Of a DNA stretch of 64,000 nucleotides, positions 43,627-52,951 are shown in pieces. Below the pieces are notes generated by a model. The model made no database searches, was not told the DNA's origin, and was given only the letters and a program-made list of their open reading frames with translations. The position numbers and the translations under genes were made by a program. The stretch's first letter is position 1; each line of letters opens with the position of its first letter. Location of the stretch: assembly GCA_963676095.1 (NCBI GenBank), contig OY781040.1, forward strand, positions 3,100,001 through 3,164,000, in the 5' to 3' direction. This DNA is from G963676095 sp963676095 (GTDB lineage Bacteria; Bacteroidota; Bacteroidia; Bacteroidales; Prolixibacteraceae).

Positions 43627-45186
43627 ATGAATATTGTAGCTAAATTTATTTTAATCGTTTGCGGAATATTTATCTCAACTGCTTCATATGCAGGCCTCCA
43701 GTGTCCTGTTATTCCTTTGCCGAACAATTCCGAAAACGTAAATGAAAGTTTTGTCCTTAATACAAACACGATAATCAAGGTTAGAGATGATCAGTTTGAG
43801 TCTAACGGCTATTACCTGAAGAATAGCGTTTTATCGTTTACCGGGATCTCCGTCTGCGGAATGGAAAAGAAAAGCCATTCAGCAATTGTATTGAAGCAAG
43901 ATAAAAGCATTGCAGAGCCGGAAGGGTACAGGATCACCATGGACCACAGGCAGGTGACTGTAAAGGCGTCAACAGATGCGGGGATGTTTTATGGAATAAC
44001 TTCGTTGTTGCAGTTAATCATGGAGGCAGACAGCTTACATCAGGGACATGTAAAAATAGCATGCTGGAATATAGAAGATGCGCCTCAATTCAGATGGAGA
44101 GGCTTTATGCTCGATGAATCACGTCATTTTTTCGGGAAAGAGGAGGTTAAGAAGTTACTTGATGTGATGGCCATGTTTAAACTAAACCGGTTCCACTGGC
44201 ACTTGACTGATGAACCCGGGTGGCGCCTGGAAATAAAGCAATATCCTAAGTTGTCCCTGGTCGGTGGAATTGGAAATTATTCGGATTCGCTTGCCCCCGC
44301 CCGATTTTACACTCAGGATGATATCAGGGAGATCGTTCAATACGCAAAAAGCAGGCATATTACGGTAATCCCGGAGATCGATATGCCTGGTCATGCAAGT
44401 GCAGCAAACCGGGCCTATCCGGAATATAGAGGTGGTGGTTCTGCCAAACATCCTGATTTTACATTTAACCCGGGAAAGAAAGAAACTTATCAGTATTTAT
44501 CAAATATTCTGAAAGAGGTATCCATCCTGTTTCCTTCCAACATGATCCATATCGGAGGAGATGAAGTTAGTTTCGGTAACCAGCAATGGCATCAGGATCA
44601 AGGTATTCAAAAATTGATGCGTGAAAAGGGTTTCACAGGGCTAAAGCAGGTTGAGAATTATTTTATTGCGGGTATGATTGATAGTCTGTCTCAGTTGGGA
44701 GTAACGGCATTAGGCTGGGATGAAATTACCCATGCCCCGGTTGATCCGGATAAAGCGATCGTTTTCTGGTGGAGACACGATAAGCCGGAAGAGCTGAAGG
44801 CTGCTTTGGACAATGGTTTTCGGGTTGTTGTTTGCCCTAGATTACCTTTTTATCTTGATTTTGTACAACGGTATGCTGATCCGGTTGGAAGGCGATGGGG
44901 TGGCAAGTATAATACCTTGAAAGATTTATATTATTTCTCGCTGGATAGCTTTCCGGTACAGGAGAATCAGTTGGGACAAATTTTAGGGATACAGTGTAAT
45001 TTATGGACTGAACGGGTTAGCTCTAATTATTTTTTGGAATACATGACCTTTCCCCGCCTAGTTGCAATGGCAGAATCTGCGTGGACATCAAAGGATAAAC
45101 AGGCTGATTTCGATGGTTTTTTGAAGAGGTTAAAAGGAATTTTGCTTTATTTCGATAAAAAAGGGGTTGGTTATTGTTGTCCATGA
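43627..45186 (+). CDS. GH20 beta-N-acetylhexosaminidase
   Basis: A 519-aa protein from ATG 43627 with signal peptide (FILIVCGIFISTASYAG). The N-terminal GH20b domain (VIPLPNNSENVNESFVLNTN) precedes the barrel: RWRGFMLDESRHFFGKEEVK, MFKLNRFHWHLTDEPGWRLE, VIPEIDMPGHASAANRAYPE, and the catalytic pair D312-E313 in MIHIGGDEVSFGNQQW. LGWDEI and a late tryptophan (WTERVSS) line the pocket. It removes terminal GlcNAc or GalNAc by substrate-assisted catalysis. It is the last gene of PUL 2. Confidence 0.94.
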   Translation: MNIVAKFILIVCGIFISTASYAGLQCPVIPLPNNSENVNESFVLNTNTIIKVRDDQFESNGYYLKNSVLSFTGISVCGMEKKSHSAIVLKQDKSIAEPEGYRITMDHRQVTVKASTDAGMFYGITSLLQLIMEADSLHQGHVKIACWNIEDAPQFRWRGFMLDESRHFFGKEEVKKLLDVMAMFKLNRFHWHLTDEPGWRLEIKQYPKLSLVGGIGNYSDSLAPARFYTQDDIREIVQYAKSRHITVIPEIDMPGHASAANRAYPEYRGGGSAKHPDFTFNPGKKETYQYLSNILKEVSILFPSNMIHIGGDEVSFGNQQWHQDQGIQKLMREKGFTGLKQVENYFIAGMIDSLSQLGVTALGWDEITHAPVDPDKAIVFWWRHDKPEELKAALDNGFRVVVCPRLPFYLDFVQRYADPVGRRWGGKYNTLKDLYYFSLDSFPVQENQLGQILGIQCNLWTERVSSNYFLEYMTFPRLVAMAESAWTSKDKQADFDGFLKRLKGILLYFDKKGVGYCCP

Positions 45187-45328
45187 AATAGTGAAACTAA
45201 AAAAATTGTCTTGAAGAAACTTTGAGGACAGTGAGTACCTGCAAATGAAAGAATATGGATCATTGAGAGACGAAATGTACGCTAACCGTTGTGACTTACA
45301 CTCATAAAAAAAGATTTTAATGTATTTT

Positions 45329-45366
45329 ATTTCTGTTATGCACTATTTTTGGTGCAAAACAGAAAT
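45329..45366. promoter_or_regulatory. Long inverted repeat, probable AbiEi operator
   Basis: atttctgttatgcac pairs with gtgcaaaacagaaat (14 of 15 positions) around an 8-base spacer, 74 bases upstream of the AbiEi start. AbiEi proteins are known to bind inverted repeats in their own promoters and repress the operon, so this is the natural candidate operator. Confidence 0.6.
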
Positions 45367-45439
45367 ATATTATAATGAGGGTGTTTAATCCTTTGGTTCC
45401 TGAAATTGGTGTAGTATTAAATCCGAATCCGCGAAGATT

Positions 45440-46057
45440 ATGAATTATTTGGAATTTAAAAACAGGATGTTTGATTTGGGATGCTTCAGTATCCACCAGG
45501 TATATGCATGGTATCCCGGTTTCGACCGGAACAACTTTTTTCGTTGGATGAATAAGGGACTTTTGTTACGTTTGAGAAGGGGGTACTACACTTTCCCGGA
45601 ATACAAGGGCAAACCTGATTTTGCACTCTACTTTGCCAATCGGATCTATCGTCCATCATATGTAAGCCTACATTCAGCACTGGCATTTTACGGAATGATC
45701 CCGGAGGCGGTGGTCCAGATTACAAGTGTCACGTCATTGAAAACGGCAAATTTCACCAATGATTTTGGAGAATACAGTTATAAGAATGTCAAAGAGGAAC
45801 TAATGCTTGGCTATGACCTGAAGCCTATTGCAGATGGGCGGACTCTTCAGCTTGCAAAACCGGAAAAGGCTTTGCTTGACCTCCTTTACCTTTATCCTTT
45901 TTATAATACAGGAGAGGACCTGGAGAACTTGCGACTGGACGAAGATTTTCTTCAGGAGGAGCTCGACCGCAATTTGTTGGAAGAATATCTGTTAAAATAT
46001 GAAAATAAGGCGTTGGAAAGCAGGGTGAAATTGTTGATCAATGCTTATAATTTATGA
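45440..46057 (+). CDS. AbiEi-type antitoxin / transcriptional regulator
   Basis: A 205-aa protein with an N-terminal winged-HTH (FSIHQVYAWYPGFDRNNFFR; KGLLLRLRRGYYTFPEYKGK), then YVSLHSALAFYGMIPEAVVQ, TSVTS and a C-terminal region KPEKALLDLLYLYPF. This is the order seen in AbiEi (COG5340) antitoxins of type IV toxin-antitoxin systems, which repress their operon and counter the AbiEii nucleotidyltransferase. The downstream toxin frame overlaps by 4 bases (ATGA) but is broken. The antitoxin therefore persists alone, apparently intact. Confidence 0.85.
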   Translation: MNYLEFKNRMFDLGCFSIHQVYAWYPGFDRNNFFRWMNKGLLLRLRRGYYTFPEYKGKPDFALYFANRIYRPSYVSLHSALAFYGMIPEAVVQITSVTSLKTANFTNDFGEYSYKNVKEELMLGYDLKPIADGRTLQLAKPEKALLDLLYLYPFYNTGEDLENLRLDEDFLQEELDRNLLEEYLLKYENKALESRVKLLINAYNL

Positions 46058-46333
46058 TACGGCTCGAACTAATAAAAAATTATTTTCCAATTGGGATAAT
46101 GCTTCATTTCAGAAATATATGCTGAAAGAATATCTTCAATTGCTTATTCTTTTCTGACTAAAAAACATGACATTCATAATCTCAATGAATTAAAAACTGC
46201 AGTAGCTGAAATGCTAAAAGTTGTTGATTTGGACATAAAAAAAAGAGATTTTGAGCACTTGTTGTTTAATAAAAAGAGCAGCGAACAGATTCTTTCTGCC
46301 GGAAAATTCTTTGACGAATTGGCAAACCCTTAA
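46054..46333 (+). pseudogene. AbiEii-type toxin, internally deleted remnant
   Basis: From ATG 46054 the frame reads MIRLELIKNYFP, then breaks. A shifted frame gives NASFQKYMLKEYLQLLIL, the usual AbiEii opening. After another break the C-terminal part follows: AYSFLTKKHDIHNLNELKTA, VAEMLKVVDLDIKKRDFEHL, ending KFFDELANP at TAA 46333. The central nucleotidyltransferase core is missing entirely. About 95 residues are left of a protein that is normally about 280-300 aa. The toxin cannot be active. Confidence 0.75.
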
Positions 46334-46438
46334 ACCATTCATCATGAAACGATACATGCCTGTTTGAGATGCGCATTATTGCGTTTTTTAATATGTTCGT
46401 ATTTGGTAAAAGCAATTGGCATTTATGAAAGTTTAATA

Positions 46439-46479
46439 GCCCCGGCAAATCCCGTAAAGCTTTGCCGGGGCCGTTTTTC
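46439..46479 (+). terminator. Strong terminator between abiE remnant and PUL 3
   Basis: A perfect 11-bp stem, gccccggcaaa / tttgccggggc, with an 11-base loop, followed by cgttttt on the plus strand. It may also help stop minus-strand transcripts of the GH31 gene, which ends at 46478. Confidence 0.85.
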
Positions 46480-49400
46480 ATTCTATCTGAAAGGATTGTT
46501 TGGTATCGGTAGAGAGACCGGCGGTTTTGATGCGTACGGCCCCCTGGTGGTCATTGGGATCGAAGAACCAGTAATCTCCTGCCGCCAGGTCAAAGGATTG
46601 TTTGTCTTTCAGCTTTTTTATTTTTTTACCGTTCAGCCGGATGGAAGAAGGAGCTGAATGAGCGTGCAGGCTGACCAGGTAAGTGCGCGCCTTCAGCCTT
46701 CCGTTAAAGTCCCCCTCAGCCGGATGGATGGTCAGGGAAACCGGGCCGGCGCCGTCCTGGGGAGCGGAAACCTCAAATCTGGTGGTGGCGAAAACCCCTT
46801 TTCGGTACAGTCGTGTGAGCCCGTCATCCTCGTACATCTCGAATGAAGAATGCCCGTAAGGATAGATGATGAGCGACAGGGTATCCGTGGGCCGCTGCCA
46901 GTCGTACATCATCTGCTGGTACATGGGAATGATGGCCCCTGCGCGGACAAATAGGGGGAGCTTGTCCAGGGGGGCAGGGTAGCCCATGAGGGTGGTTTTC
47001 CCGGAATAAGCCATGCCGTTCCAGAACCCGAACCATTTCCCCTGGGGCAGGTAAATGCTGTCGCGCTTAACCTCCGGCTTGAAAACGGGAGCGACCAGGA
47101 GGTCTTTTCCCAGGAGGAATTCATATTTTGCGGCATCGCCCCAGGTGACGGGATCGTTCGGGTACTCGAGCACGAGAGCCCGCACGGCAGGCACGCCGGT
47201 CTGCGAGGCAATGTGGCAGAGTGTGTACATATAGGGAGTCATGCGCTGCTTGAGCATGAGGTATTTGCGGTTGATGGAGGTGAAGGGTTCGCCGAAAAGC
47301 CAGGGCTGCTTGTCGCGGATCCCGTTCTTGTTGTCGGAAGCCCACCCGGACATGGACATGAAGACAGGGATGAAACACTTCCACTGAAGGTCGCGGACAT
47401 AAGTGGAGTCGCTGCCGCCGAAGATGCCGTCGACATCGCTGGAGGCACAGTTCTGGGCGGAAAGGCCGGACCCGGTGACGGTTGGGATGTGCCAGCGGAT
47501 GTAGTTCCAGCTCCCCTTCTGGTCGCCGGTCCAGAGGACGGCATTGCGCTGTGACCCTGTCCATCCGCAGACCATCCAGACAAAACCGCGGGCATCGCTG
47601 TTGTTTTCAATGCCCAGGTAAGCGGTGCGTGCAGCATCCATGGCAAAGCGGTAGCCGGGCCCGACCCAGGCGACATCGAGCTTGCAGAGCCGTGTGCCGT
47701 ACTGTCCGACCTCTTTGGCAATTTTGGCGACCCCGTTTTCGGTCCACAGTCCGGTATAGAAGCCCCGTTTGTAAAGTTCATCGACGACCACGTCCAGGTC
47801 GGTATAGCCACACCCGTAGCCGTCGTTGGGGATGATCCATCCGCGGGGCATGTTGTACTGGATGTATTTGTCGGCGATCAGGGGTACCACACTGGGGGTT
47901 AGCCCTTCGAAGCCGGTGGAGGTTGAGCCGTTAGTGGGCTGTGATTTTGCCCCGCGGTTGTAACAGTTGGAGTCGCCCATACCGAGGGCCCAGCGGGGCA
48001 TGAGGAAAGGCTTCCCGGTCAGGTCGGTATAGTCGCCCAGCAGCTCCTTGAGGGAACGCCCGGTAAAGTAGTAACAGTCGAAACGGCTTTCATCGTGGGA
48101 TAGGCTGACGGTATCCATGAAGGCATAAGAGCCGGGGGCAAAGGTATTTCGTACGGCCCCGTAACCGTAGCTGCTCATGAAGAAGGTGGCCGGGTTGGGG
48201 TTCCCGCCGTCCTCCCAGTTATAGTCGATATCCAGCCTGATGGTCTTTCCGCGGTGGGAGAAACGTCCGTTCTGCATGCCCCCTCCGAAGAACTGTTCGT
48301 CAGCCCCCCGCTGGAGGTACTGGACGGTCTGTTTGCCATAAGTGATGCCTCGGGCCTCTTCCCAGACGAGGGAATCGTTGCCGGCGCGGTAAAGGGCAAA
48401 GGAGAGGGGTTTTTTGTAGATGCGGATAGCCATTTGCGGGGTGCTGATGAGAAAGTAGTTTCCCAGGTCGCTCCAGTGCCGGCTGACAGGGTCACTGGGC
48501 TTATGGATGATGATCTCATCGCCGGCAGGATTGGTAAAACGGCCGTCATAAGCCATCTGAAGGCGGAACAGATCGTTGCGCAGCAATTGTAGCCTGAGTT
48601 GTGCGGAGGAGGAAGCGATGCGGAAAACATTACCGTCAGCCTGAAAGCCGGTGATATCACCGAGCGGGCAGGCCTGGGAATAGAGTTCCATGCTGAGCGA
48701 GTCATTGGATCGTCGCAGGTCATTGACCAGGTCAGAATAAAAACACACGCGGTGGATTCCGATATCGGTCAGGTCGAGGTGCGGAAACGTCACGCAGAGA
48801 GTATCGATAATACCGAAAGGTTTTTTTGGGGAAGCGGGGATTGTTGCCTTGATCAGGGGCCTGTCGTCTATTTTGAGGAAACAGTCCGCAGGGGCAGAGA
48901 GGGGACGGGCCCCCAGGTTGACCACGCGAAAGGAGAGGGAATCGTTTTTAATGAACGAATTCCCTTCGGGGGAATGGGAGATGAGGTCGAGGGCCTGGAG
49001 GTCCTGGTCAAAAGCGGTTGAGAGGGAAATATCGTCGATCATCCAGTACCACTGGAACATGTTGTGCCACCAGAAACGGATGCGGACATTTTTATGACCG
49101 GCGGCCACGCGGGTGATGTTCAGCTCCACGTCCATGGGATTAGGACAGTTCTGTGTAGGTCCGATGCCGTTGTGTACGTCATAGCGGGTCCAGTCGGAGC
49201 CGTTGTTGCTGACGGCGACGGTCAGTCCGGAACGGTTTTCAGGTTTTTCCCATTCGCCCCAGAAGAAATTCTGCTGGAACCGGAGGACGACGGAAGAACG
49301 GGAAGAACAATCGATGGGCGGGGTCTGGATATAAGAGTCGGGGAAGATACCTGCCTTTTTCCATTTTTTGATATTTTTCCCTACTTTCACCCCGGGAGCG

Positions 49401-49651
49401 ATCTGTAGGTGAAAACCCCGGGACCGGGAGGCGATCGGGGGTGCCTGGTAGTTTCGCCCGTAGGAACCCGGATAAGGCTGGTCTGTGACAAACCAGTTGG
49501 TACTGCTGTCGTTCAGGGCGACGGATACCCATCCTTGAGGGACCTTTCCGGAAGAGAAATCTTCCTTCCAGAAAACTTTATCTGCTGTACCCTGGGCGAC
49601 AGAGACGGTGACCGACAGGAAAAACAGGCAGAATAATAATAAATTTTTCAT
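46478..49651 (-). CDS. GH31 family glycoside hydrolase with N-terminal lectin-like domain
   Basis: A 1057-aa secreted protein (MKNLLLFCLFFLSVTVSVAQ), starting at the internal Met at about 49651. Residues ~25-235 form an extra beta-sandwich/MAM-like domain (VFWKEDFSSGKVPQGWVSVA; FRFWWHN-like core; WMIDDISLS). The GH31 part follows: RFDCYYFTGRSLKELLGDYT, GMGDSNCYNRG, GWIIPNDGYGCGYTDLD, CKLDVAWVG with nucleophile D659, and VLWTGDQKGSW with acid/base D710. The C-terminal sandwich ends with RLNGKKIKKLKD. GH31 enzymes cleave alpha-glucosides, alpha-xylosides or alpha-galactosides. Given the mucin-like PUL, an alpha-galactosidase or alpha-N-acetylgalactosaminidase role is possible but not shown by the sequence. 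Confidence 0.9.
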   Translation of the reverse strand: MKNLLLFCLFFLSVTVSVAQGTADKVFWKEDFSSGKVPQGWVSVALNDSSTNWFVTDQPYPGSYGRNYQAPPIASRSRGFHLQIAPGVKVGKNIKKWKKAGIFPDSYIQTPPIDCSSRSSVVLRFQQNFFWGEWEKPENRSGLTVAVSNNGSDWTRYDVHNGIGPTQNCPNPMDVELNITRVAAGHKNVRIRFWWHNMFQWYWMIDDISLSTAFDQDLQALDLISHSPEGNSFIKNDSLSFRVVNLGARPLSAPADCFLKIDDRPLIKATIPASPKKPFGIIDTLCVTFPHLDLTDIGIHRVCFYSDLVNDLRRSNDSLSMELYSQACPLGDITGFQADGNVFRIASSSAQLRLQLLRNDLFRLQMAYDGRFTNPAGDEIIIHKPSDPVSRHWSDLGNYFLISTPQMAIRIYKKPLSFALYRAGNDSLVWEEARGITYGKQTVQYLQRGADEQFFGGGMQNGRFSHRGKTIRLDIDYNWEDGGNPNPATFFMSSYGYGAVRNTFAPGSYAFMDTVSLSHDESRFDCYYFTGRSLKELLGDYTDLTGKPFLMPRWALGMGDSNCYNRGAKSQPTNGSTSTGFEGLTPSVVPLIADKYIQYNMPRGWIIPNDGYGCGYTDLDVVVDELYKRGFYTGLWTENGVAKIAKEVGQYGTRLCKLDVAWVGPGYRFAMDAARTAYLGIENNSDARGFVWMVCGWTGSQRNAVLWTGDQKGSWNYIRWHIPTVTGSGLSAQNCASSDVDGIFGGSDSTYVRDLQWKCFIPVFMSMSGWASDNKNGIRDKQPWLFGEPFTSINRKYLMLKQRMTPYMYTLCHIASQTGVPAVRALVLEYPNDPVTWGDAAKYEFLLGKDLLVAPVFKPEVKRDSIYLPQGKWFGFWNGMAYSGKTTLMGYPAPLDKLPLFVRAGAIIPMYQQMMYDWQRPTDTLSLIIYPYGHSSFEMYEDDGLTRLYRKGVFATTRFEVSAPQDGAGPVSLTIHPAEGDFNGRLKARTYLVSLHAHSAPSSIRLNGKKIKKLKDKQSFDLAAGDYWFFDPNDHQGAVRIKTAGLSTDTKQSFQIE

Positions 49652-49674
49652 ATGCGGTAATGATTTAAAATTTT

Positions 49675-51732
49675 TTATTTCAGTATCCATTCCATCTCGT
49701 CTTTTAGTGTTTGACTGCCATGTTTTCCCCGGGCAACAATTTTATTGGTCCCTTTTTGCAGTTTTACCTTATTGAATACCCAATGACGATTATTGACGCC
49801 GGTTGATCCGCTCATTTCTTCTCCGTTGACCCATAGGGTGACCTGATCGAGATTGGAAAAGACCTGGACCCTGGTATTTGTTTCAGTCCGGATGCTGTCC
49901 CTGCGGTTTGCCAGGTAGATCATCGGTTCCGGGTTCCAGTTTGCTTTATACCAGTAGAAGCTGTCTTTCTTCCGTTTCCGGTCGAAGGTGATCAGTCCCT
50001 TCAGGTTGCGGGCTTCCACTCCGCCCCGGTTCCACATGGGTGTTGCGAACTCGAACATGTTCCATAAATAAGATGCGAGAATATACGGATGTTTTTCGAT
50101 AATAGCCCATTGCTGAATGTGTGTTTCTGTCTGGTAGTTTTCCGGGGAGAACTGTCCGCTTACCGGATCGATTGTTTCAGGATCAGGGAGATTTTCCGAT
50201 GATTGATCGATATTTCCGTCGGCCCCGTATTCTGTCAGCATCACCTTGTACCCGGGAAAGTCTTTTTCCAGGCCGGTTACCCATTTCCCCAGGTCGCCGG
50301 TCTTCCCTTCGTACCAGCCGTAGTAACGGTTTATGCCCTGAACATCTCCGGCCAGGTTTGCCGGCCGTTCCAGTTCTCCGTAGCCGCTTACCGACGCTGT
50401 CGGCCTGCCGGGGTCATTTGATTTGGCAACGTCGTTTAACTGCCGTGAAAGTACGGACACATAATCGTCAGCTGTTTTGGAATAGACTTCATTATGCATC
50501 CCCCAGATATAGATTGAGGGGTGGTTGAAGTTCTGTCTTACCAACTCAGTCATTTGCTGCTTTGCATTTTCTGCTTCTTCTCCTGTATAAGTGTTTACAA
50601 AGGGAATTTCAGCCCAAACCAGAAAACCCATGCTGTCAGCCAGCGAATAAATATGTTCGGATTGCTGGTAATGGGCCAGGCGGATGGTTGTGGCCCCGAT
50701 TTCCCGGATGAGGTCCATGTCTTCACGTTCCTGTTCCGGGGACAGGGCACTCCCGTAACCCTGTCGGTCCTGGTGCCGGGTAACGCCGTACATGTTGTAT
50801 TTTTTGCCGTTTAGAAACAGGCCCTCTCCGGCCCGGAGTTCGATCTTTCGCAGTCCCAGTGGTTGCGTGACCGCATCAATTTTCTGACCGTCCCGGACCA
50901 GCGAGGTTGTGAGCGAATATAAAAAGGGGTCTTTTATGCCATTCCATAAGTGCGGTCTTTTTATCGTGAGTGACTGGGTGGCAACGGTCATCCCCTGGGG
51001 ACTTATTTCCAGCATCTTTTTTGTCTGTGCTACCTGTTTGCCGGACGGGTCGCGAATGACCGTCTGCAATGTGATCTTTTTTGCCGTTCTTTCTTTATTC
51101 TCGAGTTTGGCTTTTATAACAAGATCTGCCTTTTCTGCCGACACCTGGCGTTGGGCAATGTATATGCCGGGAGAAGCATAATCGGTAACCGTAATATTGA
51201 TTTGGTCCGTAATGATCATGCTTACAGGTCGGTAGATGCCTCCGTAACAGGGAAAGAGGAAATTGTTTACAGGAATGACATCTTTCCTGGGAGCGTTACT
51301 GGCCCTGACAATGATCGTATTCTCGGCTCCGTAGTGAACGACGTGGCTGATCTCGAAAGCGAACGCGGCATAAGCGCCCTTGTGTTCTGTCAGGTATTTC
51401 CCGTTGATATAGATGGTTGCGACGGAACCGACCCCTTCAAAGCGAAGAAAGATCCTTTTTCCTTTGAGCGTGTCCGGAACCATAAACGTTTTTCGGTAGA
51501 ACGCATCTCCTGTATAAAAATCGCTGCCTTTTTGCATATCCTCTTTATTATAGGTATGCGGGACCGAAACATCCGTCCAGTCTGCATTTATAAACTGAAT
51601 ATCACGGGTATAATCATCAGCTCCTTTTTTAAATTTCCAGCCATCGTTAAACGGGATGACCTGTCTCGAAGTCTGAGCCTGCAGCGTGCAGGTGAAAAGA
51701 ATAAAAAGTAAAATTACAAAAAGTTTCACCAT
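49675..51732 (-). CDS. GH2 family glycoside hydrolase (beta-galactosidase-like), PUL 3
   Basis: A 685-aa protein with signal peptide (VKLFVILLFILFTCTLQAQ). GH2 order: jelly-roll (FINADWTDVSVPHTYNKEDM; FLRFEGVGSVATIYINGKYL), Ig-like domain, then a barrel with MYGVTRHQDRQGYGSALSPE, acid/base E415 (IWGMHNEVYSK) and putative nucleophile E501 (VMLTEYGADGNID). It lacks the long C-terminal extension of the PUL 1 GH2. It lies 23 bases upstream of the GH31 start and should share its transcript. Removal of beta-galactose from O-glycans would suit the M60 peptidase nearby. Confidence 0.92.
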   Translation of the reverse strand: MVKLFVILLFILFTCTLQAQTSRQVIPFNDGWKFKKGADDYTRDIQFINADWTDVSVPHTYNKEDMQKGSDFYTGDAFYRKTFMVPDTLKGKRIFLRFEGVGSVATIYINGKYLTEHKGAYAAFAFEISHVVHYGAENTIIVRASNAPRKDVIPVNNFLFPCYGGIYRPVSMIITDQINITVTDYASPGIYIAQRQVSAEKADLVIKAKLENKERTAKKITLQTVIRDPSGKQVAQTKKMLEISPQGMTVATQSLTIKRPHLWNGIKDPFLYSLTTSLVRDGQKIDAVTQPLGLRKIELRAGEGLFLNGKKYNMYGVTRHQDRQGYGSALSPEQEREDMDLIREIGATTIRLAHYQQSEHIYSLADSMGFLVWAEIPFVNTYTGEEAENAKQQMTELVRQNFNHPSIYIWGMHNEVYSKTADDYVSVLSRQLNDVAKSNDPGRPTASVSGYGELERPANLAGDVQGINRYYGWYEGKTGDLGKWVTGLEKDFPGYKVMLTEYGADGNIDQSSENLPDPETIDPVSGQFSPENYQTETHIQQWAIIEKHPYILASYLWNMFEFATPMWNRGGVEARNLKGLITFDRKRKKDSFYWYKANWNPEPMIYLANRRDSIRTETNTRVQVFSNLDQVTLWVNGEEMSGSTGVNNRHWVFNKVKLQKGTNKIVARGKHGSQTLKDEMEWILK

Positions 51733-51793
51733 TCGTTCTCCTTTTTAAGGTCACGGACCTATTTGTTTGGGTTTGACGATCCGATAACCCGTC

Positions 51794-52924
51794 TTATTGA
51801 TAATTTTTAGTTCCTAAATTAAGCTCTGCGATCTGTATGGTGCTGCCGCTGTCAGGATCCCACAAATCATAAGTCATTCTTATATACCGGAAAGTCACCT
51901 GAACCGGCAGGTCAACCGTATCTTCCGTTGCCTCATAGTCGATTGCTTCATTCTCCGCGATCGGTGTAAAATCAGTTCCGTTGTCGCTGCCGTAGAGCGA
52001 TACGCCCCATACCCGGAGATAGGTGTAGGAATTGGATGTCCGGTGCCGGATCCTAAAGTAATCAAAGCTGGTAGCTTCCTGCATATCGATCACAAAATGG
52101 ACCTGTTCATCTGATCCTACTGTAATTCCGCCATAAGACTTGCCTGGCTTTACCATTGAAAGGCAGGTGGAAGTACTGCCGTCTATCAGGCTTTCTGCAG
52201 AATTACTGATTGCTGTATCGTCCGGAATATCGTGTGATAAAGAAACGGTCCACCCGGTGCGGTCAGCATCCTGGTAGCCGGCTTCACGGACCACGATATG
52301 AATTGTTGTTGCAGTTCCGCTCCCGTCCTGTGCCGTTATCGTGATGGTAGCTTCTCCAGGGGCTACTGCCTCGATCGTCCCTGTTTCGTTTGCAATTACC
52401 GAAGAAGGATTGGAAGATTCATAGCTGACTTTCTTGTTTGTCGCATTTTCAGGGAATATGGTCAGATAATCGTCCAGTTCGAGTGTTGCTCCCGGCGGCA
52501 TCGTATAATCCAGGAAAGGCTCCTCGACATTAATGGAGGTGACTTCATACATACGATCGGTCACGCTTACCATAGCCATGGTGCGAAGTCCGGTATAGTT
52601 GGTGGACGTAACCGTCAGTACTGTTTCACCGGGAGCAATGCCGGTGATCAGGCCATTTGCCGCCACGGTAAAGACGTTTGTGTCTCCGGAAAGATATTCA
52701 TAAGCCACAGCATCGTCCAATATGGCATCATCCGGAAGCACCGACAAATTTACCTGGTTGGTTTCACCGGTATAAACAACAATTGTATTATCCGTTATAT
52801 CGTTGATCTGAATGGCGGATGGATCACTGGAATCGACATATTCGACATCATCTTTACATCCCGAATAAAAGCCGATAAGGATGAAAGCAAGTATCCCGAA
52901 AGATCTGTCTATTTTAATCATCAT
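51794..52924 (-). CDS. Big_2/F5/8C surface lipoprotein (paralogue 1)
   Basis: A 376-aa protein with lipobox FILIGFYSGCKDDVE. Two bacterial Ig-like (Big_2) domains follow (IVVYTGETNQVNLSVLPDDA; ITGIAPGETVLTVTSTNYTG; TIEAVAPGEATITITAQDGS). The C-terminus is an F5/8C domain with DRTGWTVSLSHDIPDDTAIS, TCLSMVKPGKSYGGITVG, FDYFRIRHRTSNSYTYLRVW and TFRYIRMTYDLWDPDSGS. It is paralogous to the protein at 55424-56572, and its last domain matches the PUL 1 lipoprotein at 23376-24761. It probably binds glycan at the surface, held away from the membrane by the Big_2 domains. Confidence 0.82.
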   Translation of the reverse strand: MMIKIDRSFGILAFILIGFYSGCKDDVEYVDSSDPSAIQINDITDNTIVVYTGETNQVNLSVLPDDAILDDAVAYEYLSGDTNVFTVAANGLITGIAPGETVLTVTSTNYTGLRTMAMVSVTDRMYEVTSINVEEPFLDYTMPPGATLELDDYLTIFPENATNKKVSYESSNPSSVIANETGTIEAVAPGEATITITAQDGSGTATTIHIVVREAGYQDADRTGWTVSLSHDIPDDTAISNSAESLIDGSTSTCLSMVKPGKSYGGITVGSDEQVHFVIDMQEATSFDYFRIRHRTSNSYTYLRVWGVSLYGSDNGTDFTPIAENEAIDYEATEDTVDLPVQVTFRYIRMTYDLWDPDSGSTIQIAELNLGTKNYQ

Positions 52925-52951
52925 TCTGTTCTTTTAAATTAATATCCGGAG

